Below, piece by piece: positions 1 to 8,736 of a stretch of DNA of 58,114 bases. The translations under genes were made by a program, and so were the position numbers. Numbering within the stretch: position 1 is the first letter of the stretch; the number at the start of each line of letters is the position of its first letter. The stretch covers positions 1 to 58,114 of IMG/VR virus record IMGVR_UViG_3300048770_000009. One strand, 5' to 3'. The DNA is from a virus. Under the pieces are notes generated by a model, which was not told where the DNA came from, ran no database searches, and worked only from the letters and a program-made list of their open reading frames with translations.

Positions 1-3000
1 TACTCTGCGGCCATCTTGCCGTTAGAGACAAATGCGATACGGTCCATCGGCAGACTACTTCCCCAAAGCAAAACTGAACCTCACCCTGCCATATTGCTGA
101 ATGCTAACTCTTATGCGATCATCCACAAAGGTATAGGCATAGGTGGGACACAGTGGGATGGTATAACACTGACCGGCGATCACATCACCGCTTTGGTGGA
201 TGGTCTTATTCGGAAAGCGGAAGAATCTAACAGCATCCAAGGACGTAGGAATCTGGCTGAGATTGCCAAGCGTATCGTTGAGGCGTCTCGTGAAGGTCAC
301 AGGATCATTCTTTACGCTGGAGAACCACGCCCTGACACGGTAATGGAGGAGCAATTTCACGGATGGCAAGTTTCCACCGGAGTTCATATAATCAAGGCAG
401 TTCAGGATGCAGTTCTAAATACGCCGGTGGGATCTGCATTCGCGGAGGCTTTAACCAAAGCCGGGAACAAGCCTACTCGTGCAGTTTTAGCTTCTGAGGT
501 AGCAGCCAAAGCCGTTACTGGTACGATGTTAGAAGATGGTTTTACCGAGAATCAGCGCGGGGAAGTTCTCAAAACCTACTTCGATGCAATAGCGCAGCAT
601 TCGCCAAATTCGCTCGATAACCTTCCCGCGATAAGCGATGAGGCGCGGCAAGCGATTCAATCAGCAAAGGAGCAATATGGAAAAGTCACGGACAACGATA
701 GTACCGGAGCACATGGTTTACATGAACCCGGAGGAAGACCCATTCAGAAGGGCGATGAAAGCGGCGGCAAGGAAACTGAATTGGGACAAGGACGACACGG
801 TGATCTTCTCGACGCCAGAGCAGGGACCGACCGTGGAGGGCGTCCGAAAGATGATGGAGATGACCAGGCAACTGGAAAAGAAACACTCACGCAACGCGCC
901 GAATCAAAGCAACCCACAGCCGGAGCCAGCGACCGCGCAGGCGTAGGCAAGCTCGGCGACCTGGGCACGAAGTTCTACTCCGGCTTTGGCGACCCCCAAC
1001 TCTTCAACCGCCTATTCCCCGACATCGGCGACCGCATGGCGGACTGGCTCTCCGACGCCCCAGGCCACGGTGACACCCAGCGCGCTATGATGCGCGAGAC
1101 GCGCGGCGAGATGGACCGTAAGGTCGCTATCGCCATTCACAAACTCAAGGACGCATCGAAGGAGTGGCGCACCCGTACCCGCGATGACTCCATGAAGTTC
1201 TGGAACGCCGTCGAGTCCGGAACGGTGGACACGCTGGCACCCAGAGACCAGGCTCTCGCCAATCTCTTCAAGGGCGCGTTCGACTCTGTGCGCGGCCAAC
1301 TCCAGGCGCTCAAGCCCGAAGTTCTTCAAGACTACATCGAGAATTACTTCCCGCATATCTGGGAGCGCCCGTCGCAGGTATCGGCCACCATCAAGGCGCT
1401 CATCACCGGCAAGAAGCCGTTCGCGGGAAAAGGATCATTCCTCAAGCAGCGCACCATCCCGACCATGCAGGACGGCATCGACCTTGGATTCAAGCCGGTC
1501 AGTTGGAATCCTGTCGATTCGTTCCTGACCAAGTACGCGGAGATGGCGCAGTTCTTGATGGGTCACCAAACATTGAAGATGATGCAGGACTCCGGCACGG
1601 CGAAGATGGTCCGCATTGGCAAGCAGCCGCCCGAGGGCTGGACCCAACTCGACGACCGCATCGGGACCGTCCAGAACTATGACGACGAGGGCCATCTCTA
1701 CATTCGCGGCCACTATTACGCGCCCGCCGAGGCCGCCCGCATCTTCAACAACTTTGTTTCTCGCGGCATGGCTGGCCGCTCCACCATCTACGACACGCTC
1801 AACTGGGCCAATCAGAACCTCAACGCTCTCCAGCTTGGCATCTCGGCCTTCCATGCTTCGACCACGAGCATCAATGCTGCGACCTCTGACGTTGCCCTGG
1901 GCATCCAGCAACTCGCCGAGGGTAAACCCCTGCGCGCGGGGTTATCGCTCGCCAAGGGCGCATCTGTCTTTCCGTCGCTGCTGCATACGATGGTCAATGG
2001 CTCCCGGCTCATGCGCGAATATCTGACCCCCGGAAGCTACGCAAAGATGGCCGAGGAAGCGAAAGCATTGGCATCAGCCGGCGGCCGTATTCGCCAGAAC
2101 ACCATCGAACTCAAACCGCTCGGCAAGGTTATCAACGCATGGCGCAATGGTGCGGTACTGGAAGGCCTCACGCCGATCCCCGCAGCCATCCTCCATGCTG
2201 CGGTCGCGCCCGTCATGGACTTCTATGTGCCACGGATGAAACTCGGAGCCTTCTACGGCATGGCCCACGACATTCTCGACAGCGCCCAAAAGCAGGGCTG
2301 GAGCGAAGGGCTCACGCGGTCGAGGATGCAGGAAGCATGGGACTCGATAGACAACCGTTTCGGGCAGGTGGTCTATGACAATCTCTTCTGGCACAAGGGT
2401 GTCCGCGATGCCCTCAACCTTGCCACCCGCTCCGTAGGCTGGAACTTCGGAAGCTACCGAGAACTGGGCGGCGCAGTGGCCGACGTAGGGCGCCAAGCTG
2501 GACGCGCCGCCTCGGGTCAGATTCCACGAGTCACGCCGCGGCTGGCCTTCGGTATCGCCCTTCCCTTGGTGAGCGCGCTATTCGGCGGCATCCTCAGCTA
2601 CCTATGGACTGGCAAGCGCCCGCAGACGTGGAAGGATTACTTTTACCCCGAAACAGCCAATGGCCAACGGCACTCCATTCCCGGTTACATGAAGGATGTT
2701 TTCTCGTTCGCGCACGACCCCATCAAGACAGCGCTCAACAAGATGGCTCCCATTTGGGAAGCGACCGCCGAGGCCATCAACAACCGCGACTTCTACGGAA
2801 CGGAGATCCGGCACAAAGACGACCCGCTCATGGCGCAACTTGGCCAGTTCTCCCGCTGGGCTGGAAGTCAGGCGGTCCCGTTCTCTGTCTCTGGCGCTGC
2901 GAAATTACTCCAGCAACGCGGGGCCGGGCCATCTCTGCAAGAGATGCTGCAAGAGGCAAAGAAGCACCCCGGCGACGTGGCGCTTGGCCAACTTGGATTC

Positions 3001-3474
3001 CAGCCCGCCCCGGCGTTTATCCAGAACAGCGAAGCCATCAACCAGGCTCGGCAGTATTCTATGGAGAACCGGCCACCGGGCACCAAAACGCAGGACCAGG
3101 CCGCGCACTATGCCGCCCTCGACGCGGTTGTCCGCATGTACCGAGAGGACGAGGTTGACCAAAAGCAGATCGACAAGTACGTGGACGAGGGCAAGCTCAC
3201 CGACAAGGATGTGGCCAAAGCTGAGCGAGAGTCCGACGAGGAGCCTATCGCGCGCGCCGTCAAGAACCTCACCATTGAGCAGATGCTAAATGTATGGGCC
3301 AAGGCAACCGCCGACGAACGTGAAGCCATGGAGCCTATTCTGGAGCGCCACGAGAAGGACATCGACAAAGTGGCTGACGACGAGCAGCGAGAGAAGCTCT
3401 ACGATGCTTTCGATAAAGCTATGGGGCAGACGGACACAGCCCCAGCCACGACATCCGGAAAGGGCGTCATCTGA
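1..3474 (+). CDS. Large virion (ejected/polyvalent-type) protein, 5' end outside the window
   Basis: The frame is open from base 1 to the stop at 3472-3474 with no convincing start, so the N terminus lies upstream. Over 1150 residues are visible. The C-terminal two thirds is helical, with a hydrophobic stretch near 2540-2610 and charged acidic helices at the end. Its size and its place beside the terminase genes fit the internal or 'polyvalent' proteins ejected with DNA by short-tailed phages; this is inference from context. An EEQFHGWQ motif (about 343-366) recalls the HExxH peptidase motif of such proteins but lacks the first His, so activity is doubtful. Bases 1 to about 676 are visibly more AT-rich than 950-3474, and the Gly/Asp-rich link at about 680-945 looks like off-frame translation (see the nested frame 677-946). 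The stop overlaps the terS start (TGATG). Confidence 0.7.
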   Translation, partial: YSAAILPLETNAIRSIGRLLPQSKTEPHPAILLNANSYAIIHKGIGIGGTQWDGITLTGDHITALVDGLIRKAEESNSIQGRRNLAEIAKRIVEASREGHRIILYAGEPRPDTVMEEQFHGWQVSTGVHIIKAVQDAVLNTPVGSAFAEALTKAGNKPTRAVLASEVAAKAVTGTMLEDGFTENQRGEVLKTYFDAIAQHSPNSLDNLPAISDEARQAIQSAKEQYGKVTDNDSTGAHGLHEPGGRPIQKGDESGGKETELGQGRHGDLLDARAGTDRGGRPKDDGDDQATGKETLTQRAESKQPTAGASDRAGVGKLGDLGTKFYSGFGDPQLFNRLFPDIGDRMADWLSDAPGHGDTQRAMMRETRGEMDRKVAIAIHKLKDASKEWRTRTRDDSMKFWNAVESGTVDTLAPRDQALANLFKGAFDSVRGQLQALKPEVLQDYIENYFPHIWERPSQVSATIKALITGKKPFAGKGSFLKQRTIPTMQDGIDLGFKPVSWNPVDSFLTKYAEMAQFLMGHQTLKMMQDSGTAKMVRIGKQPPEGWTQLDDRIGTVQNYDDEGHLYIRGHYYAPAEAARIFNNFVSRGMAGRSTIYDTLNWANQNLNALQLGISAFHASTTSINAATSDVALGIQQLAEGKPLRAGLSLAKGASVFPSLLHTMVNGSRLMREYLTPGSYAKMAEEAKALASAGGRIRQNTIELKPLGKVINAWRNGAVLEGLTPIPAAILHAAVAPVMDFYVPRMKLGAFYGMAHDILDSAQKQGWSEGLTRSRMQEAWDSIDNRFGQVVYDNLFWHKGVRDALNLATRSVGWNFGSYRELGGAVADVGRQAGRAASGQIPRVTPRLAFGIALPLVSALFGGILSYLWTGKRPQTWKDYFYPETANGQRHSIPGYMKDVFSFAHDPIKTALNKMAPIWEATAEAINNRDFYGTEIRHKDDPLMAQLGQFSRWAGSQAVPFSVSGAAKLLQQRGAGPSLQEMLQEAKKHPGDVALGQLGFQPAPAFIQNSEAINQARQYSMENRPPGTKTQDQAAHYAALDAVVRMYREDEVDQKQIDKYVDEGKLTDKDVAKAERESDEEPIARAVKNLTIEQMLNVWAKATADEREAMEPILERHEKDIDKVADDEQREKLYDAFDKAMGQTDTAPATTSGKGVI
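677..946 (+). CDS. Nested 89-residue frame inside the large virion gene
   Basis: This frame lies wholly inside the large virion gene, shifted by one base. It has a consensus ribosome site (AAAGGAG, 5 bases before ATG) and encodes a normal-looking charged, helical protein (Met-rich, ending PEPATAQA). Over the same bases the long frame gives a Gly/Asp/Arg-rich stretch typical of a non-coding frame, and third positions are more GC-rich in the nested frame. It is either a genuine overlapping gene or a sign that the long frame is really two genes with this one between them. Function unknown. Confidence 0.45.
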   Translation: MEKSRTTIVPEHMVYMNPEEDPFRRAMKAAARKLNWDKDDTVIFSTPEQGPTVEGVRKMMEMTRQLEKKHSRNAPNQSNPQPEPATAQA

Positions 3475-4088
3475 TGGAAACCCAGATCATCGCACCGCCG
3501 CTGTCGGCGGACGAATACAAATTCGTTGACGCCTACTGCGCCTGCCGGGACGTGTCCAAGGCCGCCGTCGAGGCTGGATTCCCGTCGAAGGCTGGCTCGG
3601 GCCTCTACCGCCGCAAGGCTGTCCACGACGAAATCACCCGGCGCATGGAAAACATCACGTCCGAAGTGAACCTCCAGATCGTCAAGAAGCGGCTTATCAA
3701 TGTCGAGATGCTGGACGCCAACCTCAAGCAGGTAATCACCATCCCCCGCAAGACGCTGATGGAAACGCCATCGCTGGCTACCCCCAAAGTCAACGCTATC
3801 GAGATGGGTTACAAGCGCATCGGGTTGCTGCTCGATGACAACTTTGTGCCGGACGCCAGCAGCGGGCCAAGCAAAGATGAGACCCCGCGCATCTACCGCC
3901 CGGCCGAGCAGACCATCATCACGCACCAGATCACCGAGACCCGGCAGGTGGTGACTAACCGCGCGCCGCAGTCCACCGTGCAGGAGCGCATCCGGCAGGG
4001 CTTCCAGCCGCCGACAGGCTACGCCCCCACGCCAACGCCCGAGCCGACAGCCTTTGAACCTGATGAAGACCCTTGGAAGGACTTCTAA
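3474..4088 (+). CDS. terS: Terminase small subunit
   Basis: A 204-residue protein. The N-terminal region (residues about 10-35) has the KFVDAYC...KAAVEAGF helix-turn-helix pattern of the Terminase_2 family, which recognises the packaging site and feeds DNA to the large subunit. A central helical part (about 50-110) suits oligomerisation; the tail is Pro/Thr-rich. The start ATG overlaps the stop of the preceding gene (TGATG) and the gene sits 3 bases before terL, the usual order. Confident in the family; the DNA site it binds is not visible. Confidence 0.88.
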   Translation: METQIIAPPLSADEYKFVDAYCACRDVSKAAVEAGFPSKAGSGLYRRKAVHDEITRRMENITSEVNLQIVKKRLINVEMLDANLKQVITIPRKTLMETPSLATPKVNAIEMGYKRIGLLLDDNFVPDASSGPSKDETPRIYRPAEQTIITHQITETRQVVTNRAPQSTVQERIRQGFQPPTGYAPTPTPEPTAFEPDEDPWKDF

Positions 4089-4091
4089 CCT

Positions 4092-5633
4092 ATGGGCCTG
4101 ATCATTCTTGAAGATCGCGGCCTCCTGCCGCTCCCTGCCAATGTTACGGAGGTCAGTGGGTGGGCTCCAAACAGTTCCCCGCAACTCACAGCCATCGAAA
4201 GCCGCGCGCAGTTTGTGCTGTATGGTGGAGCATCGGGCGGCGGCAAGTCGAACTGGCTGGTAGCGGACTCCGCCCAAGAGTACGATAACCCCCGGTTCCG
4301 CGGCATTCTGCTCCGCAAGTCCTACACCGAAATGACCAACCTCATGGACGAGATGGAGCGCATCTACTCGCCCTTGGGCGGCCGGAAGTCCGACGGCGGC
4401 AAGCTCTGGAAGTTCCCATCCGGCGCCATGATGCGCCTGGGGTACATGGCCAGCGACAAGGACGTTGAACTCTACACCGGAAAACCTATCTCCTGGCTGG
4501 GCATTGATGAGGCGCAGTTTCAGACGGAGGAGCGCGTCCGCTCCTTGCTGCCATGGGTGTCTACCCCGACAGAGTACGGTCTCAGAGATCGCGTGAGGCT
4601 CACCGCGAACCCCTCGACGCCCTGGCTGCGGCATGTGTTCCTGAATAGTGAATGCCCAGTCTGCCATCCTGAGCGGTGCGTGAAGCCTGCGGCGGTCTAC
4701 GCTGGCGCCACATGGAAGAAAGACTTGATGCCCGTCATGATGACGACGGCCTTCATTCCAGCGCTACTCAAAGACAATCCAGCCTACGATGAGCGCAAGC
4801 TCGCCATGCTGATGTCGCAGACAGCCGACATTCAAAAGAAGCTGATCGCCGGCTGCTGGTGCCATACAGAGGGAGCATTCTTCCCGTTCCTCAACGAGAG
4901 TTACATCCTGCCTTACTCTGAGTGCCGTGAAGAATGGTGGCATCTGCACCTGATTGTCATGGATTACGGCATATCTAGATCGGCGGCGGCGACGGGCCTT
5001 TACTTCCTGAATGAAGCCAATCGCATGTTCAAGATCGGCGAAGACATCGAACGGAAGATGTACTCCGAAGATTACGCCCACCATGTTCGGAAGAAGTTCC
5101 TGGAGCGGGAGCTTGGTGGACACCGTACCCGCATCATCACCGGCTACTGCGACCCCGCCATGGATGCCCACACCGGCACCGGCAGGAGCAACCGAGAAAT
5201 CATCCAAGAGGTCTTCGACCAGTGCGGGCTAACTCTCATGAGCGCGGCCAAGGATAGCATCGGCAATGCTCAGTCTCTCGCCGGAAGGCTCACGCGCGGG
5301 GAGTTTGTTTACACCGACCTTACCCCAAACAGCTTCGAGGCCGCCGTTAGCCGCAAGCATGACCCAGACCGCCCTGGGGCCATCCTCAAGATCAAGGGAG
5401 ATGAGTTAGATGATTGCATCGACTGCGACCTCTATACCAACACCTGGCTAACTGGCGACCGCAAGCCCGATGAGATCGTCACCGAGGAGAAGATACAGGC
5501 GCTCATCGCGGCTGGCGTGGATCAGCGGTCTATCATGGTAACCCGGCACCGGATGGAGCGGGAAAACGAGAAGAAGGGTGCGCCCATTACGATGGGTAGG
5601 CCGTCGCTGAATCGAGCACAGATACATCGTTGA
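4092..5633 (+). CDS. terL: Terminase large subunit (packaging ATPase/nuclease)
   Basis: 513 residues, normal length. The ATPase domain has a Walker A motif YGGASGGGKS (about 44-53) and a Walker B motif ending in DEAQ (about 135-143). The C-terminal RNase H-like nuclease shows acidic residues in the expected order: VMDYG (about 290), DPAMDAH (about 354) and DDCIDCD (about 438-444). It powers DNA packaging into the prohead and cuts the concatemer. Its stop is only 3 bases from the stop of the convergent leftward gene, with no terminator hairpin between the two operons. Confidence 0.95.
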   Translation: MGLIILEDRGLLPLPANVTEVSGWAPNSSPQLTAIESRAQFVLYGGASGGGKSNWLVADSAQEYDNPRFRGILLRKSYTEMTNLMDEMERIYSPLGGRKSDGGKLWKFPSGAMMRLGYMASDKDVELYTGKPISWLGIDEAQFQTEERVRSLLPWVSTPTEYGLRDRVRLTANPSTPWLRHVFLNSECPVCHPERCVKPAAVYAGATWKKDLMPVMMTTAFIPALLKDNPAYDERKLAMLMSQTADIQKKLIAGCWCHTEGAFFPFLNESYILPYSECREEWWHLHLIVMDYGISRSAAATGLYFLNEANRMFKIGEDIERKMYSEDYAHHVRKKFLERELGGHRTRIITGYCDPAMDAHTGTGRSNREIIQEVFDQCGLTLMSAAKDSIGNAQSLAGRLTRGEFVYTDLTPNSFEAAVSRKHDPDRPGAILKIKGDELDDCIDCDLYTNTWLTGDRKPDEIVTEEKIQALIAAGVDQRSIMVTRHRMERENEKKGAPITMGRPSLNRAQIHR

Positions 5634-5636
5634 AGT

Positions 5637-6170
5637 TCATGCTTTCTCTACCTCTAACCGCGGCCATCCGTGAGAGCGCAGAGTTACCCAGATCGGAACC
5701 AGACCTTGATCTTTGAACCTGCCAGGACGCCGGTACTCTCGGCCAAACTCTTCTTTCCATAGATCGAAGTTCTCGCGCATCGGGAATACGCCGCAGGGGA
5801 AAAGCTCCATACAGCGCAGCGCTAACTGGTCTTCGCTGCCTACGATGTCCCAGCGCAGTTTGTGGTCATCCCTCTGGCCAAGAATCCGCAGATACGCCCA
5901 CCACCCCATATAAGCAAAGCCGAACAGACCTGGCTGGTAGAAGGTCCAGAGATAGGCCGCCCGGCGCACTGGCGTTTCCACGGTCTCAACTTGGCGAAGA
6001 TGCTCGCGTTGCCTCTTGATGCGCTCGGCTTTGAGTTGGGCGTAGGTGACGAACTCCAGACGGCCGCCGTAGTTTGTGGCGTACTTAACGCCGCGCGGGA
6101 GGAAACTGCCAGTCTTTCTGACCCGCTCGATCATGTTCAATCCGTCGTCTACTACCGCGCTGGCTTTCAC
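5637..6170 (-). CDS. Hypothetical protein, last gene of the leftward operon
   Basis: 177 residues if started at GTG 6170, which has GGAG 8 bases upstream and overlaps (GTGA) the stop of the groEL-tail remnant. The alternative ATG at 6134 has a weak ribosome site. The protein is rich in aromatic and basic residues; the middle (YLWTFYQPGLFGFAYMGWW) is hydrophobic but not a clear membrane helix. I do not recognise the family. The coupling to a groEL 3' end suggests it once followed groEL directly. Confidence 0.7.
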   Translation of the reverse strand: MKASAVVDDGLNMIERVRKTGSFLPRGVKYATNYGGRLEFVTYAQLKAERIKRQREHLRQVETVETPVRRAAYLWTFYQPGLFGFAYMGWWAYLRILGQRDDHKLRWDIVGSEDQLALRCMELFPCGVFPMRENFDLWKEEFGREYRRPGRFKDQGLVPIWVTLRSHGWPRLEVEKA

Positions 6171-6274
6171 TTCTTCTGCTCCGGCCACGTGCAAACCATG
6201 GCCTCGGTGGTCAACAGTAGGGCTGCAACGTTGGCAGCATTCTGGAGAGCGCAGCGGCAGACCTTGCTGCTCAT
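6167..6274 (-). pseudogene. Diverged second copy of the groEL 3' end
   Basis: Read from ATG 6274, this 35-codon frame gives RCALQNAANVAALLLTTEAM and ends EQKK. It aligns over its whole length with the C terminus of the intact GroEL upstream (RCSLQNAASVSALLLTTQAM, ending DKK). The DNA differs at many positions, so it is not a recent duplication. It starts inside the stop of the HNH gene (ATGA) and its own stop overlaps the next gene's GTG. The simplest reading is the original groEL end, cut off when an HNH element carrying its own groEL tail inserted. It might still be translated as a short peptide by coupling. Confidence 0.75.
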
Positions 6275-6813
6275 ACTAACCTCGCGTATTCTCCGTGCAA
6301 TTCAAGCGCGGCGGGAACATAAAGTTCCTCATATGCGGCCTTTGCGGTAAGCCGATAGCCTAAGTTCTTCCGCTTGCCGTGGACCCGAATCCCGGCGGCG
6401 TACATCTGTAGTCGTTTATAGAAAGAAACACCTTTGTACCCACTTGTGTTGTTTTTGAACTTGCGGCGATTGCACGCACTCTGGTGTTGATCGACGATGC
6501 GCAAATTCTCGCGTCGGTTGTCTAGGGTGTCCGCTGGACGAATGTGATCCCCCTCGCGCGGATCTCCGTAGTGTAGGCCAAGAATTAACCTATGCATCCT
6601 TAATCTCGTTCTGCGACCGTTCGGAAGGACGATGTTACTGATCGCATAAACGATTCCCTTAGAATCCTTGCAGGCAGACCACGAGAACGTCATAAGCCAT
6701 TCGTAGTTATCTGCGTCAACGATAGCCACAAGGTTGTGTGTGAGTGGAATGTAGCGATAGGATGTATAAAGCGGCTGGACGACCGACATCCTCGGTTGGG
6801 GTTTACCTGCCAT
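6271..6813 (-). CDS. HNH homing endonuclease with AP2-like DNA-binding domain
   Basis: 180 residues from ATG 6813, preceded by GAGGTGAG 4 bases upstream. The HNH core spans about residues 85-130 (HRLILGL, GDHI, TLDNRRENLR, ACNRRK). It is followed by the SGYKGVS...YAAGIRV...GKRKNLGY pattern of an AP2-type domain, ending in the AAYEEL...LHGE tail typical of phage AP2-HNH endonucleases. These are selfish genes that cut a target allele and copy themselves into it. It sits exactly between the intact groEL stop and a displaced groEL tail, with an 8-bp hairpin just upstream. Composition is more AT-rich than most of groEL, in line with recent arrival. Confidence 0.85.
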   Translation of the reverse strand: MAGKPQPRMSVVQPLYTSYRYIPLTHNLVAIVDADNYEWLMTFSWSACKDSKGIVYAISNIVLPNGRRTRLRMHRLILGLHYGDPREGDHIRPADTLDNRRENLRIVDQHQSACNRRKFKNNTSGYKGVSFYKRLQMYAAGIRVHGKRKNLGYRLTAKAAYEELYVPAALELHGEYARLV

Positions 6814-6832
6814 GATCTCACCTCGAATGAGA

Positions 6833-6855
6833 TTGTGCGCACTGGCCGCGCACAA
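6833..6855 (-). promoter_or_regulatory. Perfect 8-bp hairpin between groEL and the HNH gene
   Basis: TTGTGCGC at 6833-6840 and GCGCACAA at 6848-6855 form a perfect 8-bp stem with a 7-base loop, between the groEL stop and the HNH ribosome site. No T-run follows on the minus strand, so it is not a classical terminator. It could weaken expression of the endonuclease or mark the element's edge. Confidence 0.5.
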
Positions 6856-6868
6856 CCCCATTCTATCA

Positions 6869-8548
6869 CTATTTCTTGTCTGGAAACGAGGCAACCATAG
6901 CCTGCGTTGTAAGTAACAGCGCACTGACTGAGGCCGCATTTTGTAAGCTACACCGAACGACACGCGCCGGGTCGATAACTCCAGTCTCCACCAAATTCTC
7001 AAATCTATCGGTGGCAGCGTTCCACCCAGCCTGGCTGTCCTCCAAAGGTTTAGAGGTATCGGATTGCCGACACCAGTAAGATATTGACCACCATCTGGCG
7101 CGTCTCCTATCCACTTTGCCGCGGTTCACGTTCACGATGAAGTCAGTCTCTTCCTGGCTCATTCCGGCATTGGCGGCGATCTGGCGCGTGGGAGATTCAA
7201 GCGCAGCAAGCACGATCTGAGCACCGAGCTTCTCGTCGCCTGCCAGCATATCGATCTGAGCCTGTAGCGCGTCAGTGCATAGGAGCAGCGCCTTACCGCC
7301 GCCAGGGACGATGCCTTCCATGACAGCCGAGCGCGTGGCGCAAACAGCGTCGTCCACTCTGTCCTTGCGCTCCCGCATCTCCCCTTCTGTGACAGCCCCC
7401 ACCTTGATAACTGCCACCCCGGACGCCAGCCGCGCCAGCCTCTGCTTGAGCCGCTCCCGGTCAAGGTCGTTCTCGGTCGAGTCAATCAGCGATCGCAGGA
7501 GCGTCATGCGGCTGTTCTTGCCCTCCTCGTCGCCATACCCCCCGGCAATCGTGGTGAAGCTCTGCCCCACCGTGACGCGCACGGCCCGCCCAAGGTCGTC
7601 CATGGTCACCGTAGACAGCGGCCTGCCGCAGTCCTCTGTGAAAGCGTAGGCGCCTGTCACGAGAGCCATGTCCTCCAGCATCGCCCGGCGCAGATCCCCG
7701 AAGGCTGGAGCCTTCACCGCAACCGACCGCAACACCCCAAGTTGGTTGTTGTGGATCAGCGAGATCACAAACGGTTGGTCGAAGTCTCCAGCGATGATGA
7801 GTACCGGCCTGCCGGACTGCCCCACTTGGGCCAGCACCGTGTCCAGTTCCGGCGTCATGGTGAACAGCTTGCGCTCGGTGAGCAGGATGTAGGGCTCATT
7901 GAGAACCGCTTCCAGGCGCTCGGGGTCGGTGATGAACGGGTACGCCAGCCAGCCGCGGTCGATCTGCATCCCCTCGACCACCTGCAGCGTGGTCTCCGCG
8001 TCCGTGGATTCCCCGATGGTGATAACGCCATCCCGGCCGACACGCTTCATGGCGTCGGCTATCAGCTCGCCGATGGAGCGGTCGCCGTTCGAGGAGATGG
8101 TGCCCACACGCACGATGGTTTCATCGTCCTGCACCGGCTGGGCAATGCTCTTGATGTGGTCTGTGACGACCGTCACAGCAGCGTCGATGCCACGCTTGAG
8201 GGCTACGGGGTTCGCTCCGGATGCAAGGCAGGCCAGCCCCTTCTGGTAGATCACTTGGGCCAGCAGCGTGGCCGTGGTGGTGCCGTCGCCCGCCTGGTCG
8301 CTTGTTTTGCTGGCGGCCTCGCGGATGAGGTTGGCGCCGGCGTTCTCGTAGGGGTCGGCCAGGTCGCGGACTTCCTTCGCCACAGTCACGCCGTCCTTGG
8401 TAACGACTGGCGGCCACATGGGATTGCGTTCAAGGATGACGTTGCGGCCCTTGGGCCCCAGTGTGCAGGTGACCGCATCGGCCAGCGTGTTGACGCCGCG
8501 CAGGATCGCCTGCCGGATTTCATCGCCCTTCATGATCTTTCTGCTCAA
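6869..8548 (-). CDS. groEL: Phage-encoded chaperonin GroEL (Hsp60)
   Basis: 559 residues from TTG 8548, supported by GGAGG 7 bases upstream and a TTGA overlap with the preceding gene. Equatorial, intermediate and apical domains are all present. Visible hallmarks are LGPKGRNV, the ATP motif GDGTTTAT (about 87-94), GGGKALL, and VDDA at the position of the catalytic Asp398. The usual Gly-Gly-Met tail is missing. An Arg/Trp-rich stretch of about 30 residues near 7040-7115 (RRRARWWSISYW) has no counterpart in ordinary GroEL, lies where composition shifts to AT-rich, and reads more naturally one base out of frame. It folds proteins inside a double ring capped by GroES; the likely clients are virion or replication proteins. 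Confidence 0.93.
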   Translation of the reverse strand: MSRKIMKGDEIRQAILRGVNTLADAVTCTLGPKGRNVILERNPMWPPVVTKDGVTVAKEVRDLADPYENAGANLIREAASKTSDQAGDGTTTATLLAQVIYQKGLACLASGANPVALKRGIDAAVTVVTDHIKSIAQPVQDDETIVRVGTISSNGDRSIGELIADAMKRVGRDGVITIGESTDAETTLQVVEGMQIDRGWLAYPFITDPERLEAVLNEPYILLTERKLFTMTPELDTVLAQVGQSGRPVLIIAGDFDQPFVISLIHNNQLGVLRSVAVKAPAFGDLRRAMLEDMALVTGAYAFTEDCGRPLSTVTMDDLGRAVRVTVGQSFTTIAGGYGDEEGKNSRMTLLRSLIDSTENDLDRERLKQRLARLASGVAVIKVGAVTEGEMRERKDRVDDAVCATRSAVMEGIVPGGGKALLLCTDALQAQIDMLAGDEKLGAQIVLAALESPTRQIAANAGMSQEETDFIVNVNRGKVDRRRARWWSISYWCRQSDTSKPLEDSQAGWNAATDRFENLVETGVIDPARVVRCSLQNAASVSALLLTTQAMVASFPDKK

Positions 8549-8736
8549 TTTATTACCTCCGGTGGTCCTTCGATTAAATCCCACTCCCAATGGCAGTTGA
8601 AAGCTGATCTTGATCCTTCGGGGTCGCACTTGTAGATTCTGGTCCAGATTGTTCCATCGTCACATAGGGCCAGAAACTCGCCCTCGTACTCCGCCGTGGC
8701 CGGCGTCACCATAAGTTGAATGACTTTCCGTTTCAA
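8545..8736 (-). CDS. Small conserved-type protein between groES and groEL
   Basis: 63 residues from TTG 8736, preceded by GGAGG (7 bases). Both ends overlap neighbours by TTGA, so ribosomes could pass from groES to this gene to groEL. The sequence has an EYEGEFLALCDDGTIW core resembling small single-domain phage proteins of unknown function and is rich in acidic and aromatic residues. No membrane segment. Being locked between the chaperonin genes suggests co-expression but not necessarily a chaperonin role. Confidence 0.75.
   Translation of the reverse strand: MKRKVIQLMVTPATAEYEGEFLALCDDGTIWTRIYKCDPEGSRSAFNCHWEWDLIEGPPEVIN

Noticed and set aside
3399-4667. 422-codon open frame on the minus strand opposite terS and terL
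   Set aside because: It lies antisense to two well-recognised terminase genes, is rich in Arg, Gly and Val as antisense of GC-rich genes usually is, and has no motif.
7742-8635. 297-codon plus-strand frame opposite groEL
   Set aside because: Antisense of groEL, with no supporting signal.
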